A stretch of DNA of 64,000 nucleotides from Beta vulgaris subsp. vulgaris (taxonomy: Eukaryota > Streptophyta > Magnoliopsida > Caryophyllales > Amaranthaceae): assembly GCF_026745355.1 (NCBI RefSeq), contig NC_079203.1, forward strand, positions 1,617,249 through 1,681,248, in the 5' to 3' direction. Within the stretch, counting starts at the first letter, position 1. Every line of letters starts with the position of its first letter. This document shows positions 1-11,053 of the stretch, in pieces. Both the position numbers and the translations under genes were made by a program. The notes beneath the pieces were generated by a model. The model searched no databases. It had not been told where the DNA came from and saw nothing but the letters and a program-made list of their open reading frames with translations.

Positions 1-192
1 ATAACACTAAATACCACTTAGTATAGTGGTTAAGATTTTAGTATATGTACTTGAGGTCTCGAGATCGAATCCTATACTATGCAATTTCTAAATTTTTTTT
101 AATGTAGATGGATTAGATGAACCACTCCCTAGAGAGAGTGCCAAGTGGCACAGTTTCTTATTTATGCACGCCTTTTAATATATTTGTATAGA
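1..192 (-). mobile_element. Helitron end (5' terminus on the minus strand), cut by the window edge
   Basis: Read on the minus strand, the sequence starting at 192 is TCTATACAAATATATTAAAA followed by GGCGTGC. It follows an A (T193 on the plus strand), as expected for a Helitron 5'-TC end. The same terminal sequence ends a second element at 48970. The body holds a tRNA-like stretch at about 10-75, with a box-A-like TAGTATAGTGGTTAAG and a box-B-like GAGATCGAATCC, so a SINE remnant may be embedded. The other end lies outside the window. Confidence 0.5.
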
Positions 193-789
193 TGTTCTTT
201 TCATATTTATTTTTATGTTGATGAATTTTATCAGTCTTTTGTTTATCAAGTACTATATACACATACCCATTTACAAGAGGTGGGTAGCTATTTCAAAGTA
301 CTATATGCACATGGTCGTTTATAGTTATTGTGATGTTCTTTCTTTGATATATTCATGTTCTTTTTTATGATTTTTGATATTTTTTGTTTAATAACTATTA
401 TACGGGCATGTTCCTTTATAATCAGTATGATGATCTTTATTTTACACCTTCATGTTCTTTTTATAATTTTACTGATATTTGTGAGATTTACTCTAAAATT
501 CATTTTATTAAAAAACAGTTTACTAGTCCACGAAGTGTGTTAATTATACTACTACCTATGTTTCTTTTTAATGGCTAATGTGATTTTTTAATGGTTAGAA
601 AAAATTAAAATAATGAAATAATATAAAAATAAATTCTCCTTCTATATCAATTTCATCTAATATATCTTCATCATTGTTAATGTCATCTACGGGATCAACA
701 ACAATATATGACACTAAATAGTGTATATTCCCAATATTTCTTTTTGTTCAACCTATTTGAAAATTTGACACGATTGATAATACGAATAT
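193..789. other. AT-rich stretch with no recognisable gene
   Basis: Short open frames here are T-rich and low in complexity, with no domain. I see no terminal repeats. Confidence 0.6.
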
Positions 790-800
790 GAAATGTACCT

Positions 801-945
801 TTTTTTAATAAGGTAAGGAGAAATCTTCACAAGTTGGAGGGAATAAAGGGGATCTCAACTTACCTATGGCGAGAATCGACGATCCTGACACCTCTTGAAA
901 TTGAGAGGAGAGCTCTAACCACTAGACTATTCCTCACCTTTATAA
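801..945 (-). mobile_element. tRNA-derived SINE, minus strand
   Basis: The minus strand carries a box-A-like TAGTCTAGTGGTTAGAGC and, about 40 bases on, a box-B-like sequence (GATCGTCGATTCTCG). It ends in a short A-tract (T-run at about 800-807 on the plus strand). Flanks 790-800 (GAAATGTACCT) and 946-956 (GAAATGTATCT) are an 11-bp TSD with one mismatch. The right flank abuts the TSD of the next SINE. Confidence 0.65.
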
Positions 946-970
946 GAAATGTATCTATAATCTTACTTTT

Positions 971-1097
971 TTTTTATCCATATGAGACACGAAGGCAATA
1001 CAAAGTACAAAGAAGGGGAGGGGGGATTCGAAACTATGACCTATCGTTCACAGCACCTCAATCTTAACCACTAGGCCAAGACATCCTTGGTTATCTA
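971..1097 (-). mobile_element. tRNA-derived SINE with 14-bp TSD, minus strand
   Basis: The minus strand contains TGGCCTAGTGGTTAAG (box A) and GTTTCGAATCCCC (box B), the internal RNA polymerase III promoter of tRNA-derived SINEs, and ends in an A-tract. It is bracketed by perfect copies of ATAATCTTACTTTT at 957-970 and 1098-1111. There is no acceptor-stem pairing or CCA-proximal structure, so it is a retroposon rather than a tRNA gene. Confidence 0.8.
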
Positions 1098-1202
1098 ATA
1101 ATCTTACTTTTGATAGTATAACAATAACCTTACTTACATAAATTCTTATATGAGACGAATGTACAATAATTTATCGTACAATGTAGTAACATTTTGCACT
1201 AA

Positions 1203-1687
1203 GGGCCTGTTCTCCCCATCTTATTTTCAGTTCAGTTCAATTCAGTTCAGCTCCAATCAGTTCAGCTCAGCTCCAATCAGTTCAGTTCAATTCAGTTCAG
1301 CTCCAATCAGTTCAGTTCAGCTCCATTCTTTTATAACCATTTTGTTAAATATTATTATTATATTGGTATAATTTATTTTACTAATTACTCTTATTATTAT
1401 TATTATTCATTATTCATTATTATTACTTATCATTATAATTATTATTTAATATTCATATTATTATTGTTTAAAATATTATTTATATATTTATTAAATTCAG
1501 TTTAATTTAATTTAATTTAATTCAATTCGATTCAATTCAGTTCAGTTCAGTTCAGTTCAGTTCAGTTCAATTCAGCTCCAATAAGTTCAGTTCAGTTCAG
1601 TTCAGCTCCAATAAGTTCAGTTCAGTTCAGTTCAGCTCCAATAAGTTCAGTTCAGTTCAGCTGTTTTATGCCGAAGAGAACAGACCC
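1203..1687. mobile_element. Tourist/PIF-Harbinger-type MITE with GTTCA pentamer repeats
   Basis: The ends are GGGCCTGTTCTCC and (reverse complement of the right end) GGGTCTGTTCTC. Both are flanked by TAA (1200-1202 and 1688-1690), the TWA duplication typical of PIF/Harbinger. The interior is mostly degenerate TTCAG/TTCAA pentamer arrays flanking an ATT-rich core. A shorter relative with the same ends lies at 43832-44000. There is no coding capacity. Confidence 0.75.
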
Positions 1688-1690
1688 TAA

Positions 1691-2400
1691 ATGAACCATA
1701 CGGGATAACTATATGCCCCGAACGGATGACTTTAATTTACTTATACTTCCGTTTTTTTTTTCAATTGAACCATTTGATTTGGGCACAAAAAAAAAAGAAA
1801 AAAAGGAAAGAAATTGAAAATTGACATAAATGTCCCATGATCTTGTCTCCAAATGGGCTGTATGGTGTAAGCCAAGTGAGAGTTAATTTAGGCTTACAAA
1901 CTTTACCATAATAAGAAATTGTACAATTAAAAAAACAGAGAATATATATAGTATTTTCTCCAAGAAATTGTACAATTAAAAAAACAGCGAATGAGCAAAA
2001 TGAACAAATGAGCAAATGAGCAAACATTTCTACTCATTTCAAAAAATGAGCAAACACTTTTATTACAAAATGAGCAAATGAGTAAATGAGCAAAATGCCC
2101 ATATGAGCAAATTTGGTGTCAAATGAGCACCTAAAATTCTAATTTATTATCCTTGGGTGTACCATGCTCATGGTACACCCGGGTGTACTATGGGTGAACT
2201 AAAAAAACAACCATAAAAGAAAAATGGTGCAACTAAAAAAAACTAAAGAAAGTATATAAGTGACTCATTTAAGGTTAAAAGTTACCCTTTATTTTTAAAG
2301 TGACCCCTCTCAATTTGAAAAAAGATCCATTTTTTACTTAAATGTAACCCACTTTGGCTTAAAATGAATTGGGCTGACAATACTTGAGTTAATATTGCAT
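1691..2400. repeat. Intergenic DNA with short direct repeats
   Basis: A 26-bp direct repeat beginning AAGAAATTGTACAATT occurs near 1913 and 1963. From about 1988 to 2125 the motif ATGAGCAAA recurs roughly ten times, irregularly spaced. No gene is recognised. Confidence 0.6.
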
Positions 2401-4154
2401 TAGTATAGTGTAGAATGCCTTGTATCGTGAGTGCCATTGGCGGTGTTCTTCCAACAGCAGAGGCGTATCCAGGAATTACGGGATGGGGGTACGGATGAGA
2501 AAAAATCAAATAAACCAAAATACAATACTTGAGTTAAGTTACGACTGAAAATTCAAATCAAAATACAATGCCAATATCAATTAATGATTCAAATTACAAC
2601 TAATTTAAAACGACAAAAATACATAAATTTCAAATAAAAAAAATTACAAGTGCATCGGACCACCTTTCTTAGATTGGAAGCGCTTAATTACATCATCATC
2701 ATTAACTTGCAAAAAAAGATCTCTCTCAATATTATTAGATATTAATACCAAAGTTTCTTGTTTCAAATTACATTTCACAACATTTAATTTCAAATTCAAC
2801 TAATTTCAATTCACAACCTTTATTTCAATTTTACAATCTCTAATTTCAATTCAAGTAATCTCAATTTCAATTCAAGTAATGAAGTAATCTCTAATTTCAA
2901 TTCAACTATTCAAGTAATTAGTAATCTCTAATTTCAATAGAAGATTGAAATCTCTAAGTTCAATTCAAGTAATCTTAATTTCATAATCACAATTGCACAA
3001 CATATTAATTCTGAATTCATATCAAAATGAGAAATCTATCATTTATAAATTAGCAGAAATTATAAAAAATATAATAAACTGAAAGTGGCAACTGCTTACA
3101 GTGTGGCGTTCAATTCAAGATTGACTTCTGGCTACAGGCTACTGTCGTTCGAGTGTGGCCGGTGGGCGACTGAGAGGCTGGCGGTGGCGTCTCGTGGCGA
3201 CAAGAAAAACTCCGGCGAAAAGTCGGACAACTACAACCGTACAACGTCTACAGACTACAGTCTACAAGTACGGCACTCCAGCAGGCGAAAAAGAAAGAAA
3301 GAAAGAAAAAAGAAAGTGGCGACACAGAATCCGGCAGCCCGGCACGCCGGCAGGCGAAAAAGAAAGAAAGCGAGAGAAAAGAAAAAAGAAACGTTACGTT
3401 TTAGACTGACCAGAGGAGAGAGAAAGAAGGGAGTAGTGTTAGGGACGCGTGAGTGAGAGAGAAATGAGGAGCGTCCTTCTGTCAGTCTTGGGCCGCGTTT
3501 TTTTTTTCTTTTAGCTTTTATTTCCTTCAAAAAAAATTTGAAAATGGGGGTACAGCTGTACCCACTGTACCCCCTGTGGATCCGCCCCTGTCCAACAGTG
3601 GAGGCACTTTCATTTGCAATTTCTCATGCCCAATTCCACCTATAGAGTTCAATTCTGCAGAAATCTTTGCAATTTACCAGCTGTTAAAATATCGTTCTCA
3701 TCACCTGGCATCTGTTCTCAACCAATTATCTTTGAATCGGATTCTGCAAACGCAGTTAAATGGCGCAATGATATGGTGGGTGGTCCGTGGAATCTGAATT
3801 TCATGTTAAATTTCATTAGGAATGCCATGAAATCCAAGCTCAATGCTCAACAACTCAAATCATCCATAAAAGATAGAGTACAAATGTGGTGGCCGATGCT
3901 CTTGTAAAGCAAAGGCTTAGGTGTGAAAATGATTTCCTTGCCTGGCTATGACTATCTCATATTTTGCTACTCTCTCTCATATTAGAGTTCAGCTTATAAT
4001 AGTAGTATACTTTGAAGGATGTTTGTAGAGTGAAGTGTGGCTGTTAGAAGGCACCTACCTTTCTGGGTAGTTGTGTTCTTACTTCTTAGTACTAGTGCTG
4101 TATCTTTCCTACTCATAAATAAAATACGCCACAAATTATCAAAAAAAAAAAAAA
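2400..4154 (+). mobile_element. LINE 3' remnant (RNase H end and poly-A), split by a hAT element
   Basis: Joining the flanks of the inserted hAT (2458-3590) gives a short stretch like the RNase H domain at the 3' end of plant L1-type LINEs. Its features are GGV, a later SAEI-A-I helix motif around 3650-3680, and ESDS-NAV around 3725-3760. The tail runs to an A14 tract at 4141-4154. The upstream reverse transcriptase is missing, so this is a truncated, non-functional copy. The left limit is uncertain. Confidence 0.6.
2458..3590. mobile_element. Non-autonomous hAT element (8-bp TSD TCCAACAG)
   Basis: The ends are CAGAGGCGTATCCAGG and, reversed, CAGGGGCGGATCCACAGG. They are related to the CAGTGGCGGATC ends of the transposase-bearing copy at 4615-8279. 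The flanks 2450-2457 and 3591-3598 are identical TCCAACAG. The 1133-bp body has no transposase. Its left part is poor in G with repeated CTAATTTCAATTC-like units at 2750-2990. Its right part (3085-3480) is GC/purine-rich and yields only a Lys/Arg-rich spurious frame. Confidence 0.88.
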
Positions 4155-4614
4155 CTAATGTGCTAAACTTTAGTTATTCTCTGGTTCTATTAACAATTCC
4201 CTATCATCAAATTTGTGTACCAAATAAGAAGAAAAAAAATCCTTATAAATAAGGAAAATTTGCCAAAAAAAAACCTTTGAAAGGTTCAGTTTTGCGAAAA
4301 AAAACCTCATAAAGCATTCTTTGCGAGAAAAAATCAAAAAATAAATTTTTTTTTCAAGATGAAATTTTAAACTCATTTTCCGGTGTTGACCAAAGATTTT
4401 CTAGCGTTGACCACTTCTATTTCCCTTCTTCCTCCCTAATCACCACCTAGCCACCACTACCAACACCGGCCACCAGCCCCCCACCCACCCAATCACCCCT
4501 GCAGGCCCCACTTTACCCCCACCCCCAATCCCCACCACCTGCAGCCCCCACCCCCACTTGCAGCCCCCTACCCCCATCAGCAGCCCCAACCCTCCTTCCA
4601 CCCCCTCAGGTGGC

Positions 4615-7600
4615 CAGTGGCGGATCTACTGTTGGTCACGTGACCAACTATTATTTTTTTTTTAATTTTTTTTTTTCATTTGCAGCGTTTTCACTTTTCA
4701 CACGCGAGAGCAAACCCTTCCTTTTTCTCTCTCTTTCTCCCTCGCGAACAAAAACCCTAAGTAGTAGAAGTGTAGCAGCGCCGCAGCCGCACGGTGAGTT
4801 TGCCGACCGCCCGAGTCCCGACGCACTAGTAGCATAGTAGCAGCGCCGTGTAGTCTCGCAATTCGCAAAACAAAGTCGAGTAGTTGACTCGATTTGCTGG
4901 AGAGTTTTCCGGTGAATTGTTATTTGCTTGATTTTGTTTGATTTTGTTTTGTTTTATTTTATTAGCATTTCGAATTTGTTGTTTTGATTTTGTTAGGGTT
5001 TTTTTTGTCTCAAAAGAATCTGATTTGGGTCTTTGATTTGCGAATTGCGACAGACCAACACACCAACAGAGGGCGGCAGCAGGCGGCGGCAGCAGGTATT
5101 CTTCTAAAGTTCTAATTCAACCTTCTTAATTGAATCATTCTTGAAAATTGTTGAATTATTCTTCATGAATCATTGTTGGGTTGTAAATTGTTGTTGAAAT
5201 TGATGTTTATTTGTGAATTTTTGTCAATTTGATTTCATTCTTGATTGAATCATTCTTGATTGTGTTGTGATTTGGAAATTAGATTAGGATGCCATTATGA
5301 TTGTGTTGTGATTTGGAAATTAGATTTGGAAATTGATGTGAATTTGTGATTTATGAAATATGTTACTAAGGATAGGAATTAGAATGTTTTAGAAATCATT
5401 TTTGAATGATGTATCATGTATTATGTGCTTGATTGTATTGTGTTGGCTTTTTCAATCGACTTATTTAATATCATTCAAAGTATTAATTTAATTTTCAGAA
5501 TGAAAAGGAAAAAAACGAAGAATATTTCAAGTTTTTTTGTTAAAAGAACGCCAACTCAAAATCCACCTCCACCTTCTCCTCCTCCATCTCCTCGACCTTC
5601 TCCTCCTCCACCTCCTCGACCTTCTCCTCCTCCACCTCCTCCACCTTCTCCTCCAAATCTTTCACCACCTCAAGAAAATGAACAAAATCTTCCTCCTCCA
5701 TCTCAACTAAATGAACAAAATCCTTCTCATCAACAAAGTGAACAACATTTTCTCCATCACACAATTCCAAAACCCATCTTATTCCCAGATTGAGCGAATT
5801 TGAAATTGCTAATCTTCCACAAGATCCTGGGAAAAGGAGAAAGATGAGTGATTTTCATCCTGATGATAAAAGCATAGTAAGAAGAACATACCTTGATAGA
5901 AAACCTTGCCAACCTAAAAATTTTGTGTTTCCTCAAACACTTATCGGGCCAAAAATCGTCGATTTAATTGGATTGGTTTGACACTTGGCCTTGGCTAGAA
6001 TATAGTGTTGAAAAGGATGCTGCATTTTGTTTTGCTTGCTATTTATTCAAGGAGGACAATTCGGTTGGAAGAGATGCTTTTACTACCAATGGTTTTAAGT
6101 ATTGGAATAGATTGGATGTAATAAAAAAGCATGTTGGTAGTCATAAGAGTGTTCATAGTAATGCTATGATTGCTATGGAACTTTTCAAGAACCAAAAGAG
6201 TAGCATTATTACTGGTTTATCAAAACAAACAAAAGAAACCATGAGTGCTTATCGAACGCGATTAGAAGCTTCTGTTGAAACTATCAGGTGGCTTTTACTC
6301 CAAGGGTTGCCTTTTCGTGGTCATGATGAAAAAGAAAGTTCATTGAGTAGAGGTAATTTTGTTTCATTACTTACTCTTCTTTCACAACATGATCCTGAGT
6401 ATTCCAAAGTTGTTTTCAAATTGGCACCTGGCAATTGTCAACTCACTTCTCCTGTTGTCCAAAAAGATATCATTAATGCTTGTGCAAAAGAGACAACGAA
6501 AGCAATACTTGAAGATATGAATGGTGGTTTTTTTGCTATTCTAGCTGATGAGTCCGCCGATATTTCTGATAAGGAACAAATGGCTCTTTGCTTGAGATAT
6601 GTTAATAAAAAGGGAGAAGTATGTGAGCGTCTTCTTGGTGTTGTGCATGTTCCCAATACACTTCTTTAACTCTTAAAAGTGGTATTGAGTCATTACTCAT
6701 GGAGCACTCTTTGACTTTCTCACAAGTTCGAGGGCAAGGTTATGATGGGGCAAGCAATATGCAAGGTTCAATCAATGGACTCAAAGCTTTGATATTAGAA
6801 GAATGTCCTCAAGCATACTTTGTGCATTGTTTTGCACATCAACTTCAGTTGACACAAGTTGCACTTGCTAAAAAGAATTCAGATTGTGGTTGGCTTTTTG
6901 TTGATGTACTTGCACCTCTCTTGAATTTTGTGGGTGGTTCACCTAAAAGGAAAGAATTTCTTCAAGAGAAACAAGCTCAACGAGTTGTGGAAGCACTATC
7001 CTCAGGTGAACTTGAATCGGGAACGGGTTTAAATCAAGAACGTGGCTTAGGCAGACCTTGTGACACTCGTTGGGGTCCCACTTTAAAACAATTTTGAATG
7101 TGCTTGATTTGTATCCTTCAATTCTTGAGTCACTCGATAAAATTGGTGAAGTTTCTGATGCAATTGATTCAAATAAAGCACAAGCTCTTACACACTTGTT
7201 GATGTCATTTGATTTTGTGTTTGTGGCACACTTGATGGTTTCTATATTTGGCATCACAAATGCATTGAATGTGGCTTTGCAAAAACGTGATCAAGACATT
7301 GTAAATGCTATGGCCATGGTTGATGTAACCAAGATCAATCTAAAAAGATGAGAGAATGAAGGAGGGATTCTCATATGGAAAAAGTCACTTCTTTTATGTC
7401 TAAATATGACATCGAGATTCCAAACATGGAGGAGAAATATCATGTTCCGGGGAGAAGAATGTTTAGAGGTAAGAGCCCACAAGTTACAAATCTTCATCAT
7501 TTTCGAGTTGAAGTTTTCTTAAGTGTCATTGACCTTCAATTGCAAGAACTTGAGAATCGGTTTCCGGAGATAAGTAAGGAACTACTTATTTGTATGTCTT

Positions 7601-8279
7601 GCTTTAATCCTACTAACCGATTTTCTTCTTTTGACAAAAGAAAATTGATTCAACTTGCCAAGTTCTATCCCAATGAGTTTTCAAGTACCGAAATGATATT
7701 TTTTGATTGTTCACTTGAAAATTTTATTGTTGATGTTAGAAGAGATGAGAGATTTTGGAATTTAAAGAGTCTTCACGAGCTTTCAATGAAACTTGTTGAG
7801 ACGGGAATGTCCGAAGCTCATGATCGGGTCTACTTGCTTTTGAAATTGGTGTTGGTTCTTCCCGTTGCAACTGCAAGTGTAGAAAGAGTATTTTCTAGTA
7901 TGACGCAAGTGAAAGATAAATTGCGTAATAGCATGGGAGATCAAATGTTGAATGATTGCTTGATTACTTATGTGGAGAAAGAAATGTTTTTGAAGGTTAG
8001 CAAGGATGATATTATAAATCGATATCAAAATATGAAAACTCGTCGAGAACAATTGTAATATTTTCTAACTATTTGGTTGTAATAAGTACTATTTTTAGGT
8101 ACTATTTTATTGTAATATGAACTATTATTAGTCATAAATTGATTTTATTTGAAGTAGTTTTCTTTAAATTCATGGATTATCTTATATGGATACGCGTATC
8201 CGAACCCGTACCCGTAGCCATTTCTGTGCAACCTAGTCGGTAGTGACCAACTATTCATAAATTCCTGGATCCGCCACTG
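4615..8279 (+). mobile_element. hAT transposon with transposase remnant
   Basis: The terminal inverted repeat is CAGTGGCGGATC at 4615-4626 and its complement at 8268-8279. A subterminal GTTGGTCAC is also mirrored near both ends. The flanks CAGGTGGC (4607-4614) and CAGGCGGC (8280-8287) are an 8-bp TSD with one mismatch, as expected for hAT. It sits inside the MULE at 4253-8817, so it inserted later. It encodes a broken ZMYM1-like/TTF zinc-finger transposase and is a plausible source family for the related copies at 2458 and 33528. Confidence 0.92.
5500..8058 (+). pseudogene. hAT transposase (TTF zinc finger, DUF4371, hAT dimerisation), frameshifted
   Basis: The start is the ATG at 5500, directly after a good splice acceptor (TTTTCAG), so a 5' UTR intron is likely. 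The order is: basic leader (MKRKKTK), a Pro-Ser-rich stretch (about 5560-5780), a TTF-type zinc finger with CFAC (about 5975-6170), a DUF4371 region (about 6230-6650), and a C-terminal hAT dimerisation domain (about 7780-7990) with the LPVATASVERVFS motif. Acidic residues that could be the RNase H-like catalytic set are visible in ADESAD (about 6545), GYDGASN (about 6740) and ASVERVF (about 7875). The reading frame changes near 5790, 5975, 6665, 7085 and 7360, so no full-length protein can be made. Members of this family are cut-and-paste DNA transposases. Product inferred from motifs. Confidence 0.88.
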
Positions 8280-8826
8280 CAGGCGGCAACCCCCCACCCC
8301 CGTATGCGGCGGCCCCACACCGTACCCTCCACCCCACCTTCGCCCCTACCATCTCTCTTCTCCCTTCTTCCCTCTCCCCTCTCCTCTCCCTTCGTCCACC
8401 CCTCCCACCATGAACCCCCCTCCCCAACCCCCTCTTTCTCTCCATTTTTGTTATCTGCTACTCTCTCTCCTAACTTTATGCTTTAGGGTGTCGAAAAAAC
8501 CTTGACTGGGTGGGAGGGGGAGTTGCGGGGGGGGGGGATGAGGTTGCGAAGGGGGGTGGACTGCAGGTGATGGGGGCTAGGGTGGGGGTGAAGTGAGGGC
8601 TGCAGGGGTGGTGGGGGGCTGGCAAATTGGAGTGGATAGTGAGCAATTACTAGATTGCCAAGGTCAACGCCGGAAATTGAAAGGTCAACACCGAAAAATG
8701 GTGTAAGGTTTCATCTTGAAAAAAAAAAATAAGTTTTAGGTTTGTTTTTGCAAAAAATGTTTTATAAGGTTTTTTCGCAAAAATGAACTCGTAAAAGGTT
8801 TTTTTGGCAAATTTTCCTATAAATAA

Positions 8827-9094
8827 TTTATTTTCACTATTGAATCAAATGCTTAATAAAGTTAAGGTAATAATCATTATTATCATTTCTCACGTCTACT
8901 TAATTTCATTCTTCTTCAATTCCACAATTTGAGGTAAACAAGCACTTAAGTCAAAATATAAGGATTTGTTGAAGTTAACAACCATGTTTATAATATTTCC
9001 ACGATAAAAGAATTCTAGGATTCAGATATAAAAATCTCTAGAGAAAAACACAAGTGCATGGCCGACATAAAAGTGTAAAATAATGACTGCCTTA
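8827..9094. other. Spacer, nothing recognised
   Basis: AT-rich, no repeat ends and no coding frame of note. Confidence 0.5.
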
Positions 9095-9333
9095 TCTCTA
9101 TTATATAAAGCAACATATGGGGACATTAAAAAATAGATAAAGGAAAAAAAAGAAATAAATAAATAAATGATAACTAACTGTTTCATTTGAATGAAAAAAG
9201 GAGGGAAAATAGAACAATTAAACTGAATATCAATTTTTTGAGAAAATAAAATGTAAAGACAGTTTTTCTTCCCAAATAATTTTATTTTTTACTTCATTTG
9301 TTATCACACGTTATTGCACGCATCTAAAACTAG
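9095..9333 (+). mobile_element. Small non-autonomous Helitron
   Basis: It starts A|TCTCTATTATATAAAG and ends CTAG|T after a GCACGCAT stretch, so insertion lies between A9094 and T9334 as for Helitrons. The 3' hairpin is poorly preserved. The same TCTCTATTATATA start is used by the Helitrons at 9863-10411, 61480-62071 and 62945-63915. Confidence 0.55.
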
Positions 9334-9862
9334 TTTAATTAAGGCGCACAGCTAAATGCAGCTAATGTACATCTAATTTGCGTTGACGTGCACAATTATT
9401 CAGACAAATACACGTATTAATCAATATATTTACAGCTAATCAGGCGTTGTCTTCTTCCCCAAAAAACAAAATATCAGGCGTTGTCGTGTCGTATGTAACG
9501 TGCTCTGCAGTTTAAGCAGCCAAGTCTTGACTGAATTTGGATATCTTAAAATTTAAAAAGGAGCTCATAGCCTCATAGTGACATAACTATAGGATTATAG
9601 TCTATAGAATACAAATTAGTTGTTGAGCCGAGAAAATGTGCGGGAAGAAATGGGTCCATGTCACTTTCATTAGGCCAGGCCCAGGAAGCGTTCAACCAAC
9701 AGGCTTGACTGGATAAGGCCGAAAGAAGTTAATGAGGGCAAAAGGCGTGAGATAAGGCCATAAGGGGCTGTTACATATGCTGGAAATTAGGAGCAGTTAA
9801 GAGAAGGAAGTTATGACATTTGTAATGTGTAGTGACATGAACATTATGCTTTGAATATGTAT
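9334..9862. other. Spacer, nothing recognised
   Basis: No coding frame, no terminal repeats and no known motif identified. Confidence 0.5.
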
Positions 9863-10411
9863 ATAGTGGCATTTTTTTAACGCGATGCGTGATTGAATTT
9901 TTTCGACATATGTAAGAGTCAAAATTTAAACATTAGACGTACGAAATATAATTGTTTTTAGTTACAAATTTATACATATGTAAGTCTCTCACTGGTCTTT
10001 TTATTTATTTTTTACTTTTCAAAGTTAAATTCTATGAACAAAATAAAAATTTATTTATGATTTCTAATATTATAATATCTAGTTGATTTTTGAATTAATT
10101 ACACTACTTCATAGATTGTGAAGAAAGTGGACACTTGGATTTCAAGTCAAAAATTTTCATAGGTTGTAGTTTGTAAGCGAATTTCTAAGTGTTTGTAAAG
10201 TTTCCTCATTTGAGTGATTTGCATAACGTAAATTATGCAATTTTATGATTTTAGTTGATTTGTGATTGATTGTTATAATTATATTTTTGGTATCTTTGTT
10301 TGAAGCTCCCCTTTGATTTGTAAGTGAATTTGTAATTTAGAATGGAAAGGGGGTAAAATAGTCTCTTAATTCGGGGACACCATAACTTCCCCTTCCTTTA
10401 TATAATAGAGA
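9863..10411 (-). mobile_element. Non-autonomous Helitron, minus strand
   Basis: On the minus strand it starts TCTCTATTATATAAAGGAAG (from 10411, next base T10412 on the plus strand). It ends near a short hairpin ACGC-GAT-GCGT (about 9880-9892) and a degenerate CTRR end at about 9863-9866. It is homologous over most of its length to 61480-62071. Confidence 0.65.
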
Positions 10412-10594
10412 TAAGATAGATAAAGAACAAGATATGTATCACATATTATTCAATCATGAAAACTTTACCTTCTACATTTTACTTGTGCAATTTCCACTTT
10501 CAATAAACTTGATGTTGATTCGAAAAGCAAGATTAATTTATTTGTATATAATAATCAAAGATTATTACTAAACATACTTATTATAGTACACCCC

Positions 10595-11013
10595 TGCTAA
10601 GATCGCGCAAATTCCTCCAATCATTTACACATATTCTAGAAGGCCTAAGTCAAGGGCAAAAGGGGCAGCAGAAAATGTGCAACAGATGGCAGCACCTAGG
10701 TGACTGGGAGATAGATTCTTATTCTGTTATTTCTGTCATATGGCAGTAGGTTGTTATGAGGTGGTTATAGGTGAGAGAAAGCTGTAGAAAAGGAGGAGAG
10801 TTGTGTATAAATAGAAGGAATCCCACTCTTGTAAAGGCATCCAGAAATTGAGTGTAATCTGAGGCCTTAAGTGGAGATACCTTACCTCTCGAAGAGTAAG
10901 GATTTGTATTAGTGAGCTGCTGTGTTCTTACTTAATACAAATATCTATTCTTGCTCATCTGAATTCTTCCATTTTTCTTTGCTTTGTTGCTTTTAAAAAT
11001 CTGGTATCTAGCA
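10595..11013 (+). repeat. 5' LTR of the chromovirus
   Basis: 419 bp, TG...CA ends. It contains a TATA-like TATAAATA at about 10806, the presumed transcription start region, with the R/U5 part downstream. Confidence 0.95.
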
Positions 11014-11016
11014 ACT

Positions 11017-11028
11017 TGGTATCAGAGC
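11017..11028 (+). other. Primer-binding site, initiator tRNA-Met type
   Basis: TGGTATCAGAGC, complementary to the 3' end of plant initiator methionine tRNA, three bases after the 5' LTR. Confidence 0.9.
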
Positions 11029-11053
11029 GGACGTATTCTGGTGACGGAAACCA

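Larger units (their letters stand above)
4253..8817. mobile_element. Long-TIR Mutator-like element (MULE) with a nested hAT
   Basis: The element begins GGAAAATTTGCC and ends GGCAAATTTTCC. An exact 9-bp duplication TATAAATAA flanks it (4244-4252 and 8818-8826), the diagnostic TSD length for Mutator-like elements. The inverted repeats continue inwards for about 300 bp on each side: a TTTGCGAAAAAA block, a GGTGTTGACC block, then C-rich (left) and G-rich (right) tracts. Removing the hAT and one TSD copy leaves an element of about 0.9 kb. Its unique core (about 8288-8500) is C/T-rich without a MURA transposase, so it is non-autonomous. Confidence 0.85.

Noticed and set aside
971..1097. tRNA gene on the minus strand
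   Set aside because: Box A/B are present but there is no cloverleaf, and a 14-bp TSD plus A-tail show a SINE.
3085..3456. Lys/Arg-rich open frame
   Set aside because: Purine-rich low-complexity DNA inside a non-autonomous hAT, open in several frames at once.
5540..5770. Glu/Val-rich frame on the minus strand
   Set aside because: Antisense shadow of the transposase's proline-rich region.
8251..8486. Proline- or glycine-rich open frames as a captured gene (Pack-MULE)
   Set aside because: C/T-rich MULE core, open on both strands, no domain or intron-exon trace.
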